Counted from the first letter of the stretch, positions 28,864 to 39,292 are shown. The stretch is DNA of 64,000 nucleotides from Arcobacter sp. (GCA_002869565.1 PKUJ01000016.1:1-64000); one strand, 5' to 3'. Numbers and translations are program-made. The notes: a model not told the origin generated them from the sequence alone.

Positions 28864-29928
28864 TTACTCTAATATATAAAGTGCTAATTCATCTGATATA
28901 AGAAAATTTTTATTAGTAACAATTTTATCATTTATCTCTAATTTTTGTTCTTTAATAAGCTCTTCTACTCTATTTTGTTCATTTTCATCAAGTATATCTA
29001 TACTAAAACCATTTGAACAACGAAGTCCTAATAATACCTTTTCTACTTTTATATCTTCATCACTTAGCTTTTCATAATCATATGAAATGGGATTTGAGAT
29101 GTATTCTTCAATACTTTTATTAGGGTAATATCTTTGTTTATTTACACAACCTACTGCACCTGCTCCAACTCCTAAGTAGTTCTTATGTTGCCAATAGCCA
29201 TAATTGTGTTTTGATTCATCTTCTTTAGATTTTGAAAAATTGGATATTTCGTATTGGTTAAAGTTATTATCTTTTAAATATGTGAACAATTTATAAGATA
29301 ATTCCTCATCATCAATTTTAATTTTTGTGTTATTAAAGAATTTAGTTCCTTCTTCAATTGTTAAAGAATAAGCACTAATATGTGTTACCGGAAGAGAAAA
29401 AATTCTCTCAAAATCTCTTTTAATACTTTCATAAGTATCTCCATCAACTCCGTAAATTATATCACAGTTAATCCTATTAAAACCTATACAAAATGCATTT
29501 TGTATAGCAGTTATAGCCCCTTTACTATTATGTGCACGATTTAATCTTTTCAACTTTTCATCATCAAAACTCTGCACTCCAAAACTAATTCTATTTACAC
29601 CTAAATCTTTCATCCCTTTAAGCCATTCTTTACTTGCAGAATTTGGATTACTTTCACTTGTGATTTCACAATCTTTTGATAGATATGGATTTAAAATATC
29701 AAACACTTCTTTGTACATTTCAACTTTGATTGTACTGGGTGTTCCCCCACCTATAAAAACTGTTTCAAGTTTTTCATTTTCAATTAAATTTTTTTCTAAG
29801 TCAAATTTTAACTGTTTTTTTAATGCTTCCATATACTCTTTTTTTAGATGAAACCTGTCTGTATAGGTATTGAAAGCGCAATAAAAGCATTTACTGTCGC
29901 AAAATGGAATATGTATGTATAAAAGCAA
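28864..29928 (-). CDS. hemW: Radical SAM heme chaperone HemW
   Basis: This 354-residue radical SAM protein starts LLYIHIPFCDSKCFYCAF, in which CDSKCFYC is the CxxxCxxC iron-sulfur motif. FIGGGTPS and SFGVQSFDDEKLKRLNR follow, as in HemW. HemW is a heme-handling chaperone and not a coproporphyrinogen oxidase: the extra N-terminal Cys-containing segment of HemN is missing. A TTG start at 29926-29928 fits, with AGGA six bases upstream and the frame beginning exactly at the family start. It is divergent from rppH, with 55 bases between them. Confidence 0.9.
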   Translation of the reverse strand: MLLYIHIPFCDSKCFYCAFNTYTDRFHLKKEYMEALKKQLKFDLEKNLIENEKLETVFIGGGTPSTIKVEMYKEVFDILNPYLSKDCEITSESNPNSASKEWLKGMKDLGVNRISFGVQSFDDEKLKRLNRAHNSKGAITAIQNAFCIGFNRINCDIIYGVDGDTYESIKRDFERIFSLPVTHISAYSLTIEEGTKFFNNTKIKIDDEELSYKLFTYLKDNNFNQYEISNFSKSKEDESKHNYGYWQHKNYLGVGAGAVGCVNKQRYYPNKSIEEYISNPISYDYEKLSDEDIKVEKVLLGLRCSNGFSIDILDENEQNRVEELIKEQKLEINDKIVTNKNFLISDELALYILE

Positions 29929-29983
29929 TTTTTAATCCTATGTTTATTATAATATCAGGCTAATTATAAGGGAAATATTATTT

Positions 29984-30481
29984 ATGACTGATAAAGAAAT
30001 AGAAGAAAACAATAAAGTAAAGAAAAATTACAGACCAAATGTTGCCGCAATTGTATTATCAGCTAAATATCCTGAAAAATGTGAGATTTTTATTGCTTCA
30101 CGAACTGATGTAGAAAATGCTTGGCAATTTCCACAAGGGGGAATTGATAAAGGCGAAACGCCAAACGAAGCATTATATAGAGAACTTGAAGAAGAAATTG
30201 GCACAAGAGAAATAGAAATTATTGCAGAATATCCGGAGTGGGTTAGTTATGACTTCCCTCCTGCAATTGCGAAAAAAATGTATCCATTTGATGGGCAAAT
30301 ACAAAAATACTATTTGGTTAAATTGAAAAAAGGTGCAAAAGTAAATATAAACACTAAAATCCCTGAGTTTAGTGAATATAAATTTGTCCCTACTAAGAAT
30401 ATTTATGATTATATAACTTTCTTTAAAAGAACTGTATATAAGCAAGTTCTTAAATATTTTAGAAACGAAGGTTTTATTTAA
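29984..30481 (+). CDS. rppH: RNA pyrophosphohydrolase RppH (Nudix)
   Basis: This 165-residue Nudix hydrolase contains the box GGIDKGETPNEALYRELEEE followed by IG (about residues 51-72), with the RPNVAAIVL start and AWQFPQGG lead-in typical of RppH/NudH. It removes pyrophosphate from the 5' triphosphate of mRNAs and starts their decay. It heads the plus-strand group rppH-lysC-hobA-holB-folP, an order shared with C. jejuni. An AAGGGAAA ribosome-binding site precedes the ATG. Confidence 0.93.
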   Translation: MTDKEIEENNKVKKNYRPNVAAIVLSAKYPEKCEIFIASRTDVENAWQFPQGGIDKGETPNEALYRELEEEIGTREIEIIAEYPEWVSYDFPPAIAKKMYPFDGQIQKYYLVKLKKGAKVNINTKIPEFSEYKFVPTKNIYDYITFFKRTVYKQVLKYFRNEGFI

Positions 30482-30496
30482 AAGGTTAAAAATTAG

Positions 30497-31708
30497 ATGT
30501 TAAAAGTTTTAAAATTTGGTGGTACAAGTGTAGGTACCCTTGAGAGAATTCAAAATGTTGCAAATATTATAAAAGATATTAGAGATGAAGGTCATGATGT
30601 AATTGCTGTTGTTTCTGCGATGAGTGGAGAAACAAATAAATTAATTGAATATGCTGAAAGTTTTTCAAAAACTCCTGTTCCTAATGAAATTGATATGTTA
30701 TTAAGTTCAGGAGAAAGAGTTACTTCTGCATTACTTTCAATTGCATTAAATGAACAAGGTTATAAGACAACCTCTATGAGTGGAAGAGAAGCTGGAATAG
30801 TTACAGATAATGCTCATACGAGAGCTAGAATAGAATCAATCGACACTAATAATATGAAAAATGCAATTGCTGATGGTAAGATAATCGTTGTTGCAGGATT
30901 TCAAGGTGTAACAGAAGATACTCAAAGAGTTTCAACTCTTGGTCGAGGTGGTTCTGATTTAACAGCAGTTGCAATTGCAGGTGCAATCCATGCTGATGTT
31001 TGTGAAATATATACTGATGTTGATGGAATATATACTACGGATCCTAGAATTGAGCCAAAAGCTAAAAAACTAGATAAGATATCATATGATGAAATGTTAG
31101 AACTTGCTTCTTTAGGAGCAAAAGTTCTACAAAATAGATCAGTAGAAATGGCAAAAAAATTAAATGTAAATTTAGTATCAAGAAGTAGCTTCACACCAGA
31201 AGTTGAAGGTACATTAATAACGAAGGAAGAGAATATTATGGAAAAACCAGTTGTAAGTGGTATTGCTTTAGATAAAAATCAAGTAAGAGTTGGTATGTAT
31301 GGAGTTACTGATAGACCTGGCATGGCTGCAGGTATTTTTACGTCATTGGCAAATGCAAATATTAATGTAGACATGATTGTACAAACTGTTGCCGTAGATG
31401 GAAAAACTTCTTTAGACTTTACTATACCTACTACTGACTGGGAAATTTGTAAAACTGTTATGAATACATTCAAAGATGATATTGAAAAAGTAGACTACAA
31501 TGAAAAGATATGTAAGGTATCTATTGTTGGAGTTGGTATGAAATCTCATACAGGTGTTGCCTCAAAAGCATTTAGTGCCTTAGCTTCTGAAAATATTAAT
31601 ATTAGAATAATTTCTACATCAGAAATAAAAGTTTCTATGATAATTGAAGAAAAATATGCAGAATTAGCAGTACGAGCACTGCATGAAGCTTACAACTTGG
31701 ATAAATAA
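30497..31708 (+). CDS. lysC: Aspartate kinase LysC
   Basis: This 403-residue enzyme starts VLKFGGTSVG, the aspartokinase signature, and has the catalytic domain (to about 245) followed by two ACT domains (about 262-403). It phosphorylates aspartate at the head of the lysine, threonine, methionine and diaminopimelate pathway. The ACT tandem predicts feedback control by lysine or threonine. The 15-base gap to rppH leaves no room for a riboswitch, so expression follows the operon promoter. Confidence 0.96.
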   Translation: MLKVLKFGGTSVGTLERIQNVANIIKDIRDEGHDVIAVVSAMSGETNKLIEYAESFSKTPVPNEIDMLLSSGERVTSALLSIALNEQGYKTTSMSGREAGIVTDNAHTRARIESIDTNNMKNAIADGKIIVVAGFQGVTEDTQRVSTLGRGGSDLTAVAIAGAIHADVCEIYTDVDGIYTTDPRIEPKAKKLDKISYDEMLELASLGAKVLQNRSVEMAKKLNVNLVSRSSFTPEVEGTLITKEENIMEKPVVSGIALDKNQVRVGMYGVTDRPGMAAGIFTSLANANINVDMIVQTVAVDGKTSLDFTIPTTDWEICKTVMNTFKDDIEKVDYNEKICKVSIVGVGMKSHTGVASKAFSALASENINIRIISTSEIKVSMIIEEKYAELAVRALHEAYNLDK

Positions 31709-31710
31709 AC

Positions 31711-32262
31711 GTGCAAGAATTTTTAAACTGGACAGTTGACATAATTAGAGAAGATAGATTAATATCTCCTTGGCTAGAAGAAAAAAAATATGAATGGGTT
31801 CCCCTTGTATCAAAAGCTGTTGTTAATATTTTTGATAAAGGTTGTTCTGTCTTAATTGTTACTGATAGTGATAGAGATTGGTTTTTAAAATATATTTTGA
31901 CAAATTTAAATTCTCAAAAACATAATAGACCATTTTTACCATTTTATAATTTTAAATCATTCTATAAAGACTTAGATGGATTAAAAACTGAAGATGATAT
32001 CAATTTTATAAAAGATATGTTAAATATCTCTTTCCCAAATGGCTATTGTTTTTGGTATATTGGTAAAAGTAGTGATGTAAGAGCAAACTTACCTAAATTT
32101 TCTAAAAATTCATTCCTTTGGGTTTTTGATGAAGATATTCAAGATGCATTTAATTTAAAAACTAGTGATGAAGCATTAGATATGAAACTTTTGCAAATGT
32201 ATAGACTTTTTGATAAAACTTTAAATGCTGCACTTTTTGCAGAAATAAATGTTGAGCATTAG
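31711..32262 (+). CDS. hobA: DnaA-binding initiation protein HobA
   Basis: This 183-residue protein begins with GTG two bases after lysC, and has the pattern of HobA (DnaA initiator-associating factor), a SIS-fold protein found only in Campylobacterota: FLNWTVDIIREDRLISPWLEE and WVFDEDIQDAFNLKT, each seen as shorter blocks. HobA tetramers bind DnaA domain I-II and promote oriC assembly, taking the place of DiaA. Its location between lysC and holB is conserved in Campylobacter and Helicobacter relatives, as I recall. Confidence 0.88.
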   Translation: MQEFLNWTVDIIREDRLISPWLEEKKYEWVPLVSKAVVNIFDKGCSVLIVTDSDRDWFLKYILTNLNSQKHNRPFLPFYNFKSFYKDLDGLKTEDDINFIKDMLNISFPNGYCFWYIGKSSDVRANLPKFSKNSFLWVFDEDIQDAFNLKTSDEALDMKLLQMYRLFDKTLNAALFAEINVEH

Positions 32263-32271
32263 TAGATATAA

Positions 32272-32904
32272 ATGATTGACAAAAAAATTGAATCATCGCA
32301 TATTTTAATTGTTGCTGATATTAATGAAGCTTTAACTTCATTAGTTCACTATTATCCAAAACATACAATTAGAATAATTAGAAATGAAGAGAAAGATGAT
32401 TTTTTATTAGCACAAGCTACAGCTGCTATAAAAGAGGCTTATATCTCTTCAAACGAAAAAAAATATATTATATTATGTGGAAATACATTTAGAAATGAAG
32501 CTCAAAATTCTTTATTAAAAGTTTTAGAAGAGCCACCTTCAAATATTGTATTTATAATTATTACAAATTCAAAATCATCAATTTTGCCAACAATATTTTC
32601 ACGAATACCACATAAATATTTTAAAACTACGCTTCCAAAAGTAGAAATAGATATTGATCTTAATAAATTGGATTTAAAAGAAGTTTACACTTTTTTAAAA
32701 GAAAACCAAAGAATTTCAAAAATTGATGCTAAAAAAATTGTTGAATCAATTTTATTTAAAGTAAATTCTCAAAAAATCAAACTCACTCAAAATGAACTTG
32801 ATATTTTTTCTAAATCAATAAAACTTTTAGAACTAAACTCAAGACCTATAAATGTATTAACTACTCTTTTCTTAACTCTTTTAAATAGAAAGAAAATAAT
32901 TTAG
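32272..32904 (+). CDS. holB: DNA polymerase III delta' subunit HolB (short form)
   Basis: This 210-residue protein is a shortened delta' clamp-loader subunit, with the core LCGNTFRNEAQNSLLKVLEEPPSN, seen as NEAQNSLLKVLEEPPSN, and the sensor region SRIPHKYF. The usual length elsewhere is about 330, but Campylobacterota have short forms. There is no Walker A motif, as is normal for delta'. It lies 9 bases after hobA and 7 before folP. Confidence 0.88.
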   Translation: MIDKKIESSHILIVADINEALTSLVHYYPKHTIRIIRNEEKDDFLLAQATAAIKEAYISSNEKKYIILCGNTFRNEAQNSLLKVLEEPPSNIVFIIITNSKSSILPTIFSRIPHKYFKTTLPKVEIDIDLNKLDLKEVYTFLKENQRISKIDAKKIVESILFKVNSQKIKLTQNELDIFSKSIKLLELNSRPINVLTTLFLTLLNRKKII

Positions 32905-32911
32905 GAACTTT

Positions 32912-33742
32912 ATGAAGTCAGATATAATACCAATTTTCAATGAAAAAAAATGCCCAACAAAAATAATGGGTGTAATAAATGCAAATGAAGATTCTTTTTT
33001 TAAAAATAGTCGTTTTGAAGGAATCAATGCAATATCTAAAATTGAACAAATGATTGAAGATGGAGCAGATATAATTGATATAGGTGGAGTTTCTAGTAGA
33101 CCTGGAAGTGTTGTGGTATCATCAAAAGAGGAATTGAATAGAGTTAGTCCAATTATTGACTTAATTAAAGAGCAAAAACTTTATGAAAAAGTTAAGTTTT
33201 CATTAGATTCATATGAACCAGATGTTTTAAAATATGCTTTAGACAGAGGCTTTAAAATTGTAAATGATATTACTGGTTTGGAAAATGATGAAGTATGTAA
33301 AATAGCTGCTGAATATAGTGCAAGTGTTGTAATAATGCATATGCAAAACAATCCAGAAAATATGCAAGAAAACCCAGAATATAATGATGTTATTCGGGAG
33401 ATAAATAAATTTTTTCAAGAAAGAATTGACAAAGCTAAATCTTTTGGTATTAAAGATATTATTTTAGATGTTGGTATTGGTTTTGGTAAAACTTTAGATC
33501 ATAATTTGGCACTTATTAAAAACCTAGGGTATTTTAAACATTTTGAATATGAAATTTTAATGGCTGCTAGTAGAAAATCAATGATAGATATGATAACACC
33601 AACAAAAACAGAAGATAGATTACCTGGGACCTTAGCTATTCATTTAGAATCTATTAGAAATGGTGCTTCGATTGTTCGTTGTCATGATGTAAAAGAACAT
33701 TTTCAAGCAATAAAAGTTCAAGAAGCAATTTTAACTTCTTGA
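32912..33742 (+). CDS. folP: Dihydropteroate synthase FolP
   Basis: This 276-residue protein has the DHPS signatures: IMGVINANEDSFF (about residues 18-30), ADIIDIGGVSSRPGS (about 51-65), VNDITGL and DVGIGFGKT. It joins para-aminobenzoate to the pterin pyrophosphate in folate synthesis and is the sulfonamide target. Family enzymes have NxTPDSF where this one has NANEDSF, so the loop 1 sequence differs. It ends 4 bases from the convergent tyrA. Confidence 0.93.
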   Translation: MKSDIIPIFNEKKCPTKIMGVINANEDSFFKNSRFEGINAISKIEQMIEDGADIIDIGGVSSRPGSVVVSSKEELNRVSPIIDLIKEQKLYEKVKFSLDSYEPDVLKYALDRGFKIVNDITGLENDEVCKIAAEYSASVVIMHMQNNPENMQENPEYNDVIREINKFFQERIDKAKSFGIKDIILDVGIGFGKTLDHNLALIKNLGYFKHFEYEILMAASRKSMIDMITPTKTEDRLPGTLAIHLESIRNGASIVRCHDVKEHFQAIKVQEAILTS

Positions 33743-33746
33743 TCTT

Positions 33747-34577
33747 TTATAAAATTTCGTGAAGAGAATTAGCTTTTTTCATCCAATTTTTCAACTCTTC
33801 ATACTCTTCATTTTCAACCATTGTTCTTACTTTTTTCATATGTTCTTCAAACATATCAATTGAATTTAAAAGATTTTTTCTATTTTGTCTAAAAATATCA
33901 CTCCACATATCAGGACTAGATTTTGCGACTCTACTCATATCTTTAAAACCACCAGCAGCCAAAGCAATAATTGATTTTGGATCTTCATGATTCATAACAG
34001 TATTGGCAAGAGAATATGATATAGCATGAGGTAAATGAGACATATAACAAGCATGAATATCATGTGAAGGGGCATCCATATATATGATTCTCATACCAAT
34101 TTCTTGAAATATTCTAATTACTCTTTCTTTATGTAGTTCATCATTATCTTCAAGATTACATAAGACAACTGTATTACCCTCATATAAGCCATCAATTGCA
34201 GCCTTTGGACCAAATTTCTCAGTTCCAGTCATAGGGTGAGCAGCTACAAAATTTTTTCTAATTTCACTTGGAATATTATTAACAATAAATTCTTTAGTTG
34301 AACCTAAATCCATAATAGTTGTACTTGAAGTTATATCTTTAAAATCATCAATCATATCTATAATTGAATCAACAGGAATAGCTAAAATAATCACATCTGA
34401 ATTATTTTTTAATTCCTCTAAAGTCATTAATTTATCCACTAAATTTAATTCTTCTATTTCTTTAATTGTTTTAGGTGTTCGTGCATATCCATATACATTT
34501 TTTTCAATTCCATATTTTTTTACCGCTTTTGCAATAGATCCACCCATTAAACCCAAACCAACAATTCCTATATTCAA
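33747..34577 (-). CDS. tyrA: Prephenate dehydrogenase TyrA
   Basis: This 276-residue enzyme has an N-terminal NAD-binding fold (GIVGLGLMGGSIAKAV) and the family's HPMTGTE (about residues 118-124) and SHLPHAISY (about 191-199) motifs. It converts prephenate to 4-hydroxyphenylpyruvate for tyrosine. No chorismate mutase or ACT domain is fused. It is divergent from bamA across 106 bases, which must hold both promoters. Confidence 0.93.
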   Translation of the reverse strand: MNIGIVGLGLMGGSIAKAVKKYGIEKNVYGYARTPKTIKEIEELNLVDKLMTLEELKNNSDVIILAIPVDSIIDMIDDFKDITSSTTIMDLGSTKEFIVNNIPSEIRKNFVAAHPMTGTEKFGPKAAIDGLYEGNTVVLCNLEDNDELHKERVIRIFQEIGMRIIYMDAPSHDIHACYMSHLPHAISYSLANTVMNHEDPKSIIALAAGGFKDMSRVAKSSPDMWSDIFRQNRKNLLNSIDMFEEHMKKVRTMVENEEYEELKNWMKKANSLHEIL

Positions 34578-34683
34578 TTTAAAACCTTTAATAATATTTT
34601 TGAAGATATGATTATATCTTAACCATCCTATAATTTTAATTTAGATATATTAACTAGCTTTAATTACATAAATAAGGATAATT

Positions 34684-36918
34684 GTGAAAAATAAAAGTAT
34701 CTTATTATCAGTGGCTTTGGCTGCAACAATGCATGCTGAACAAATAACTTCTATAGAATATATTAATTTAACAAAGATTTCTTCGTCTATTGCAAACGAT
34801 ACACTTGGTTTAAAAGTTGGTGAAGAAGTAAATATTGAAAAAATCAATACGGCAGTAAAAGAATTTTACAAATTTAATTATTTTGATGACATAATTGCTT
34901 CAACTAACAATGGTAAACTACAATTTTTATTTAAAGAAAAGCCATCTATTGCAAATGTAGAAATTAGTGGCTATAAATCGAGAGAAGATGACATTGAAAT
35001 ACTTAAAAAACAAATTGGAATAAATAAAGGGCAAATGTTCTCATCCAAAAAAGTAAAAAAAGCAAAAGAGGCGTTACTTAAAGAACTTGAACGAGCAGGA
35101 TATATTAATTCTGTTGTTGAAGTTGATATTGAAAAGCTAAATGAAAATGCAGTTTCTGTAACTTTTAATGTAAATAAAGGTGATGAAATTGTAATCAAAA
35201 AAGTAAACTATTTTGGTTCTGAAAATTTAGATGAAGGTGATTTTGAATCAGTAACTGCGAATAAAAAAGAAGAAATTGCTTCTTGGTTCTTTACTCAAAA
35301 TGATGGAGAATTAAATTCAGAACAATTAAGATATGATGGAAAAAGAATCCAAGAACTTTATTTAGAAAATGGTTATTTAGACGTAAAAGTTGAGAATCCT
35401 TTTTTAGAAGTTGATTTTGCTTCAAATCAAGCAGATTTAGACTTTTATATCAGCGAAGGGAAACAATACTTAACAAATTCTATCACTATATATTTAAATT
35501 CAGAAATTATTGATCCCAAAGAAATTTACCCAGAGTTAAAATTAAAAAAAGATAGAGTTTTTAATATAAAAAGATTAAGAAAAGATGCAGATTATATTAA
35601 AACTTTAGTTTCAGATTTAGGATATGCATTTACGCAAGTAAATTACGATATTAAAAAAGATGAAAAAAATGGAACTGCTGATGTAATTTTCAATGTAGTA
35701 CCTGGAGAAAAAGTATATATTAATGATGTGAAAATATCTGGAAATAGCAGAACTTTAGATAGAGTTATTAGAAGAAATATATATTTAGCACCAGGTGATT
35801 TATTTAATTTAACAGATTTTAATGACTCTAAATCAAAATTAAAAAGAACTGGATTCTTTGACGATGTTATTTTAGAACAAAGAAGAGTTAATGCAGATAA
35901 AATGGACTTAATTGTAAAAGTTAAAGAGTCTCCAACAGGTAATATAATTCTTGGTGGTGGATATGGTTCATACGACAAAGTAACAGTTAATGCTTCAATT
36001 AATGAAAAAAACTTATTTGGTTCAGGAATTGAATTTGGATTATCAGCAGATGTATCAGCACAAAAAACTAATTTTAATCTTAATCTAAAAAACCCAGCAA
36101 TTAGAGATAGTAAATATACAGGAGATTTCAATGCATATAATACAAATCAAGAGTATGAACAAACCTTTTATGATTTAGATAAAAGTATAAAAGGTTTTTC
36201 TATTGGAGTAGGAAGAGAATTATATAGAAACTTTTATGCAGGGCTTAGGTACAAACTAGATTTTATAAAAGAAGATTATGAATATAATGTACTATATGCA
36301 GGAACAAAAGTTCCTAATCAAGATTATGTTTCAAGTTCAATTATTCCTTTTATTAACTTTGATAACACAGATGATTATAGTACTCCAAGAAAAGGTTTCA
36401 GAGCTGGGGTATCAGTTCAATACGCTGGACTTGGTGGTGATTCAAAATATACAAAAACAAAAACTTATTTTAAAACATTTTATTCTTTACAAGATAGTTA
36501 TGATTTAGATTGGATTCTTAGATATAAAGCACAAGCAAACTTATTAACAGATAATGGGCAAATCAATCTAGGAGATTCCTTCTATTTAGGTGGAACAAAA
36601 AGTTTAAGAGGATTTAAATCATATGCATTTGGTCCAGATGATGCTTATATAGATAAACCTTATAAAAAAATGTTTTCTAACTCACTAGAATTAAGTTTTC
36701 CTCTTTCTGCATCTGCAAAAATGAGATGGGGTGTGTTCTATGATTACGGAATGATTGGTGTAAATAGCTTTAATGATATTCAAAGATCAAGTGTAGGTGC
36801 ACTTTTCGAATGGACATCTCCATTTGGTCCTTTACAATTAATTTTTGCGCAACCAATTGATGATAAACCAGGTGATGATACTTCATCATTTGAATTTTCT
36901 TTAGGATCGAGTTTCTAA
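34684..36918 (+). CDS. bamA: Outer-membrane protein assembly factor BamA
   Basis: This 744-residue Omp85 protein has a signal peptide (cleavage near MHA-EQ, residue 19), five POTRA-like repeats (about 20-400; for example GDEIVIKKVNYFGSENLDEG and VYINDVKISGNSRTLDRVI) and a C-terminal beta-barrel. The barrel contains SFYLGGTKSLRGFKSYAFGP, the conserved RGF loop, and ends in SSF. BamA inserts beta-barrel proteins into the outer membrane. The start is GTG (34684) with AAGGATAA upstream; this choice gives a normal signal peptide. Confidence 0.95.
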   Translation: MKNKSILLSVALAATMHAEQITSIEYINLTKISSSIANDTLGLKVGEEVNIEKINTAVKEFYKFNYFDDIIASTNNGKLQFLFKEKPSIANVEISGYKSREDDIEILKKQIGINKGQMFSSKKVKKAKEALLKELERAGYINSVVEVDIEKLNENAVSVTFNVNKGDEIVIKKVNYFGSENLDEGDFESVTANKKEEIASWFFTQNDGELNSEQLRYDGKRIQELYLENGYLDVKVENPFLEVDFASNQADLDFYISEGKQYLTNSITIYLNSEIIDPKEIYPELKLKKDRVFNIKRLRKDADYIKTLVSDLGYAFTQVNYDIKKDEKNGTADVIFNVVPGEKVYINDVKISGNSRTLDRVIRRNIYLAPGDLFNLTDFNDSKSKLKRTGFFDDVILEQRRVNADKMDLIVKVKESPTGNIILGGGYGSYDKVTVNASINEKNLFGSGIEFGLSADVSAQKTNFNLNLKNPAIRDSKYTGDFNAYNTNQEYEQTFYDLDKSIKGFSIGVGRELYRNFYAGLRYKLDFIKEDYEYNVLYAGTKVPNQDYVSSSIIPFINFDNTDDYSTPRKGFRAGVSVQYAGLGGDSKYTKTKTYFKTFYSLQDSYDLDWILRYKAQANLLTDNGQINLGDSFYLGGTKSLRGFKSYAFGPDDAYIDKPYKKMFSNSLELSFPLSASAKMRWGVFYDYGMIGVNSFNDIQRSSVGALFEWTSPFGPLQLIFAQPIDDKPGDDTSSFEFSLGSSF

Positions 36919-36919
36919 T

Positions 36920-37990
36920 ATGGTTAAAAAAATGGATAGTTTAAATAAAAGACTTACGAACAAAGATGCATTAGATTTAATTCAAAATGCCTCTTTAGTA
37001 GAATTAGGAATAATGGCAACTGCAAAAAAAGAGCAATTACATCCTAAAAGAGTAACTACATTTGTAGTTGATAGAAATATTAATTATACAAATGTATGTT
37101 GGGTTGATTGTAAATTTTGTGCATTTTATAGACATGGAAAAGATGAAGATTCTTATGTTCTTAAGTTTGATGAAATTGATCAAAAAATTGAAGAACTATT
37201 AGAAATTGGTGGAACACAAATTCTTATGCAAGGAGGAGTTCACCCAAAACTAAAAATTGATTATTATGAAGAATTAGTTGAACATATTCATACTAAGTTT
37301 CCTCAAATCACTCTACACTCTTTTTCTGCTATTGAGATCTCTTTTATTGCAAAAGTGTCAAAAATCTCTAAACTTGAAGTTTTAAAAAGATTACAAGCAA
37401 AGGGTTTAAGTTCAATTCCAGGAGCTGGTGCTGAAATTTTATCAGATAGAGTTAGAGATATTATTGCTCCAAAGAAAATGGATGCAGCTGAATGGATTGA
37501 AGTTCATAGATTAGCCCATTCAATTGGTATGAAAACAACTGCTACTATGATGTTTGGTACAGTTGAAACAGATGAAGAAATAATTGAACACTGGGAAATG
37601 ATTAGAAAACTACAAGATGAAACAGGTGGTTTTAGAGCTTTTATTATGTGGTCATTTCAAAGTGATAATACAAAACTTAAAGAAGAGATTCCTAATTTAA
37701 AATCACAATCATCAAATAGATATTTAAGATTACTTGCGGTTGCTAGACTCTATTTAGATAATTTTAAAAATATGCAAAGTTCTTGGGTTACGCAAGGAAG
37801 TTATATTGGTCAAATGGCTTTAAAATTTGGTGCAAATGATTTAGGTTCTACAATGATGGAAGAAAATGTTGTTGCAGCGGCAGGAGCAAGTAATTGTATG
37901 AATCAAGATGAAATGATTGAACTAATCAAAGATATAGGTGAAAATCCTGCTAAAAGAAATACTGCTTACGAGATACTAGAGAGGTTTTAA
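36920..37990 (+). CDS. mqnC: Cyclic dehypoxanthinyl futalosine synthase MqnC
   Basis: This 356-residue radical SAM enzyme carries NYTNVCWVDCKFCAFYR with the CxxxCxxC cluster motif (Cys 63, 67 and 70, roughly), QILMQGGVHP, GLSSIPGAGAEIL and TATMMFGTVET. It catalyses the cyclisation step of futalosine-dependent menaquinone synthesis, the route used by Campylobacterota. It begins 1 base after bamA, with an alternative in-frame ATG at MDSLNK. Fellow mqn genes are not in the window, which is normal for the scattered pathway. Confidence 0.92.
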   Translation: MVKKMDSLNKRLTNKDALDLIQNASLVELGIMATAKKEQLHPKRVTTFVVDRNINYTNVCWVDCKFCAFYRHGKDEDSYVLKFDEIDQKIEELLEIGGTQILMQGGVHPKLKIDYYEELVEHIHTKFPQITLHSFSAIEISFIAKVSKISKLEVLKRLQAKGLSSIPGAGAEILSDRVRDIIAPKKMDAAEWIEVHRLAHSIGMKTTATMMFGTVETDEEIIEHWEMIRKLQDETGGFRAFIMWSFQSDNTKLKEEIPNLKSQSSNRYLRLLAVARLYLDNFKNMQSSWVTQGSYIGQMALKFGANDLGSTMMEENVVAAAGASNCMNQDEMIELIKDIGENPAKRNTAYEILERF

Positions 37991-37996
37991 TATTAT

Positions 37997-39292
37997 ATGA
38001 AAACCTCTATTTTAAAATTTACAATAATATTATTATGTTTACAAGGATTTTTAATGGCTGCTACAATAAAGCATCTAGAAATAAATAAAGTTAAAATTCC
38101 TGTTGTTTTTGAAAAAGATACAAATTTACCAATAATGAATTTGCAATTAGTTTTTAAAAATAGTGGGTATATTCAAGATAATGAAAAAAGTGGTACAGCA
38201 TCTATTTCTGCTAAATTACTTAATGAAGGTACGAAAAAATTAGGAGCAACAAAGTTTGCACAAAAACTAGAAAATTCTGCTATTTCACTTCATACTAGCA
38301 CAGGTTTTGAAACTTTTGTTATTGAACTTTCATCAATAAAAGATGTTCATACAAAAGCTTTATCTTTATTAAAGGATTTATTAAAAGATCCTAATTATGA
38401 TGAAAAAACTATAGAAAAAATTAAAACAATACAAACAGGTTCTTTAAGAAGAAAAGAAAATGATTTTGATTATATTGCAAGTAAAAATTTGAAAAAATTA
38501 ATTTTCAAAGATACTCCTTTAGAAAAACCTTCTTCAGGTACTATCGAATCTATATCTAAATTAAATTTAAATGACGTAAAAAAGTTTTTAGATTCAACTC
38601 TTGATTTAAATAATCTTATAATTGTAGTTGGTGGAGATTTTAATTATGATGAAATCATATCTGAGATTAAGCCTATTTTAGAAGTATTAAATAATAAGAA
38701 AGAGAATACTTTAAAAGAAATCACCATTAAAAGTGAAAATAAAACAAAAACTTTATTAAAAGAAACAGAACAAGCATATGTATATTTTGGTAGTCCTTTT
38801 TATGTAAATGTAAAAGACAAAAATGCTTATATGGCAAAAGTTGCCTCTTTTATTCTTGGAGGAAGTGGTTTTGGGTCTAGACTTATGGAAGAAATTAGAG
38901 TAAAACGTGGATTAGCCTACTCTGCTTATGGTTATGTTTCTATGAATAAATCACACTCTTATTTTACAGGTTATTTGCAAACAAAACTTGAAAGTGCAGA
39001 TGAAGCAAAAAATTTAGTTTCATCTATTATTGATACATTTCTAAAAGAAGGTGTAACAAAAGAGGAATTAGTTGCTGCTAAAAATTTCTTATTAGGTAGC
39101 GAACCTTTAAGAACAGAAACTCTAAGCCAAAGATTAAACAGAGCTTTTACTCTTTTTTATAGAGGATTAAAACAAGAACAAACAAAAATTGATTTAGAAA
39201 AAATAGAAAATCTTAAATTAGAAGATTTAAATAATTATATAAAATCTCATAAAGAGATTAAAAATTTATCATTTTCAATAGTAAGGAAGTAA
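37997..39292 (+). CDS. M16-family peptidase-like protein without the zinc motif
   Basis: This 431-residue exported protein has a signal peptide (about residues 1-22, ending LMAA) and the two-lobe M16 fold, including [20 protein letters not shown] (about 292-311), the segment typical of the family's second lobe. The catalytic HxxEH should follow SGTA at residues 69-73, but the sequence reads S-I-S-A-K: all three key residues are changed. It therefore cannot bind zinc in the usual way. It may act as the non-catalytic partner of another M16 protein, as in processing-peptidase pairs. It lies 1 base before the gltX-like gene and 6 after mqnC. Confidence 0.85.
   Translation: MKTSILKFTIILLCLQGFLMAATIKHLEINKVKIPVVFEKDTNLPIMNLQLVFKNSGYIQDNEKSGTASISAKLLNEGTKKLGATKFAQKLENSAISLHTSTGFETFVIELSSIKDVHTKALSLLKDLLKDPNYDEKTIEKIKTIQTGSLRRKENDFDYIASKNLKKLIFKDTPLEKPSSGTIESISKLNLNDVKKFLDSTLDLNNLIIVVGGDFNYDEIISEIKPILEVLNNKKENTLKEITIKSENKTKTLLKETEQAYVYFGSPFYVNVKDKNAYMAKVASFILGGSGFGSRLMEEIRVKRGLAYSAYGYVSMNKSHSYFTGYLQTKLESADEAKNLVSSIIDTFLKEGVTKEELVAAKNFLLGSEPLRTETLSQRLNRAFTLFYRGLKQEQTKIDLEKIENLKLEDLNNYIKSHKEIKNLSFSIVRK

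Noticed and set aside
30482-30496. Lysine riboswitch before lysC
   Set aside because: Only 15 bases separate rppH and lysC, so there is no room for a riboswitch.
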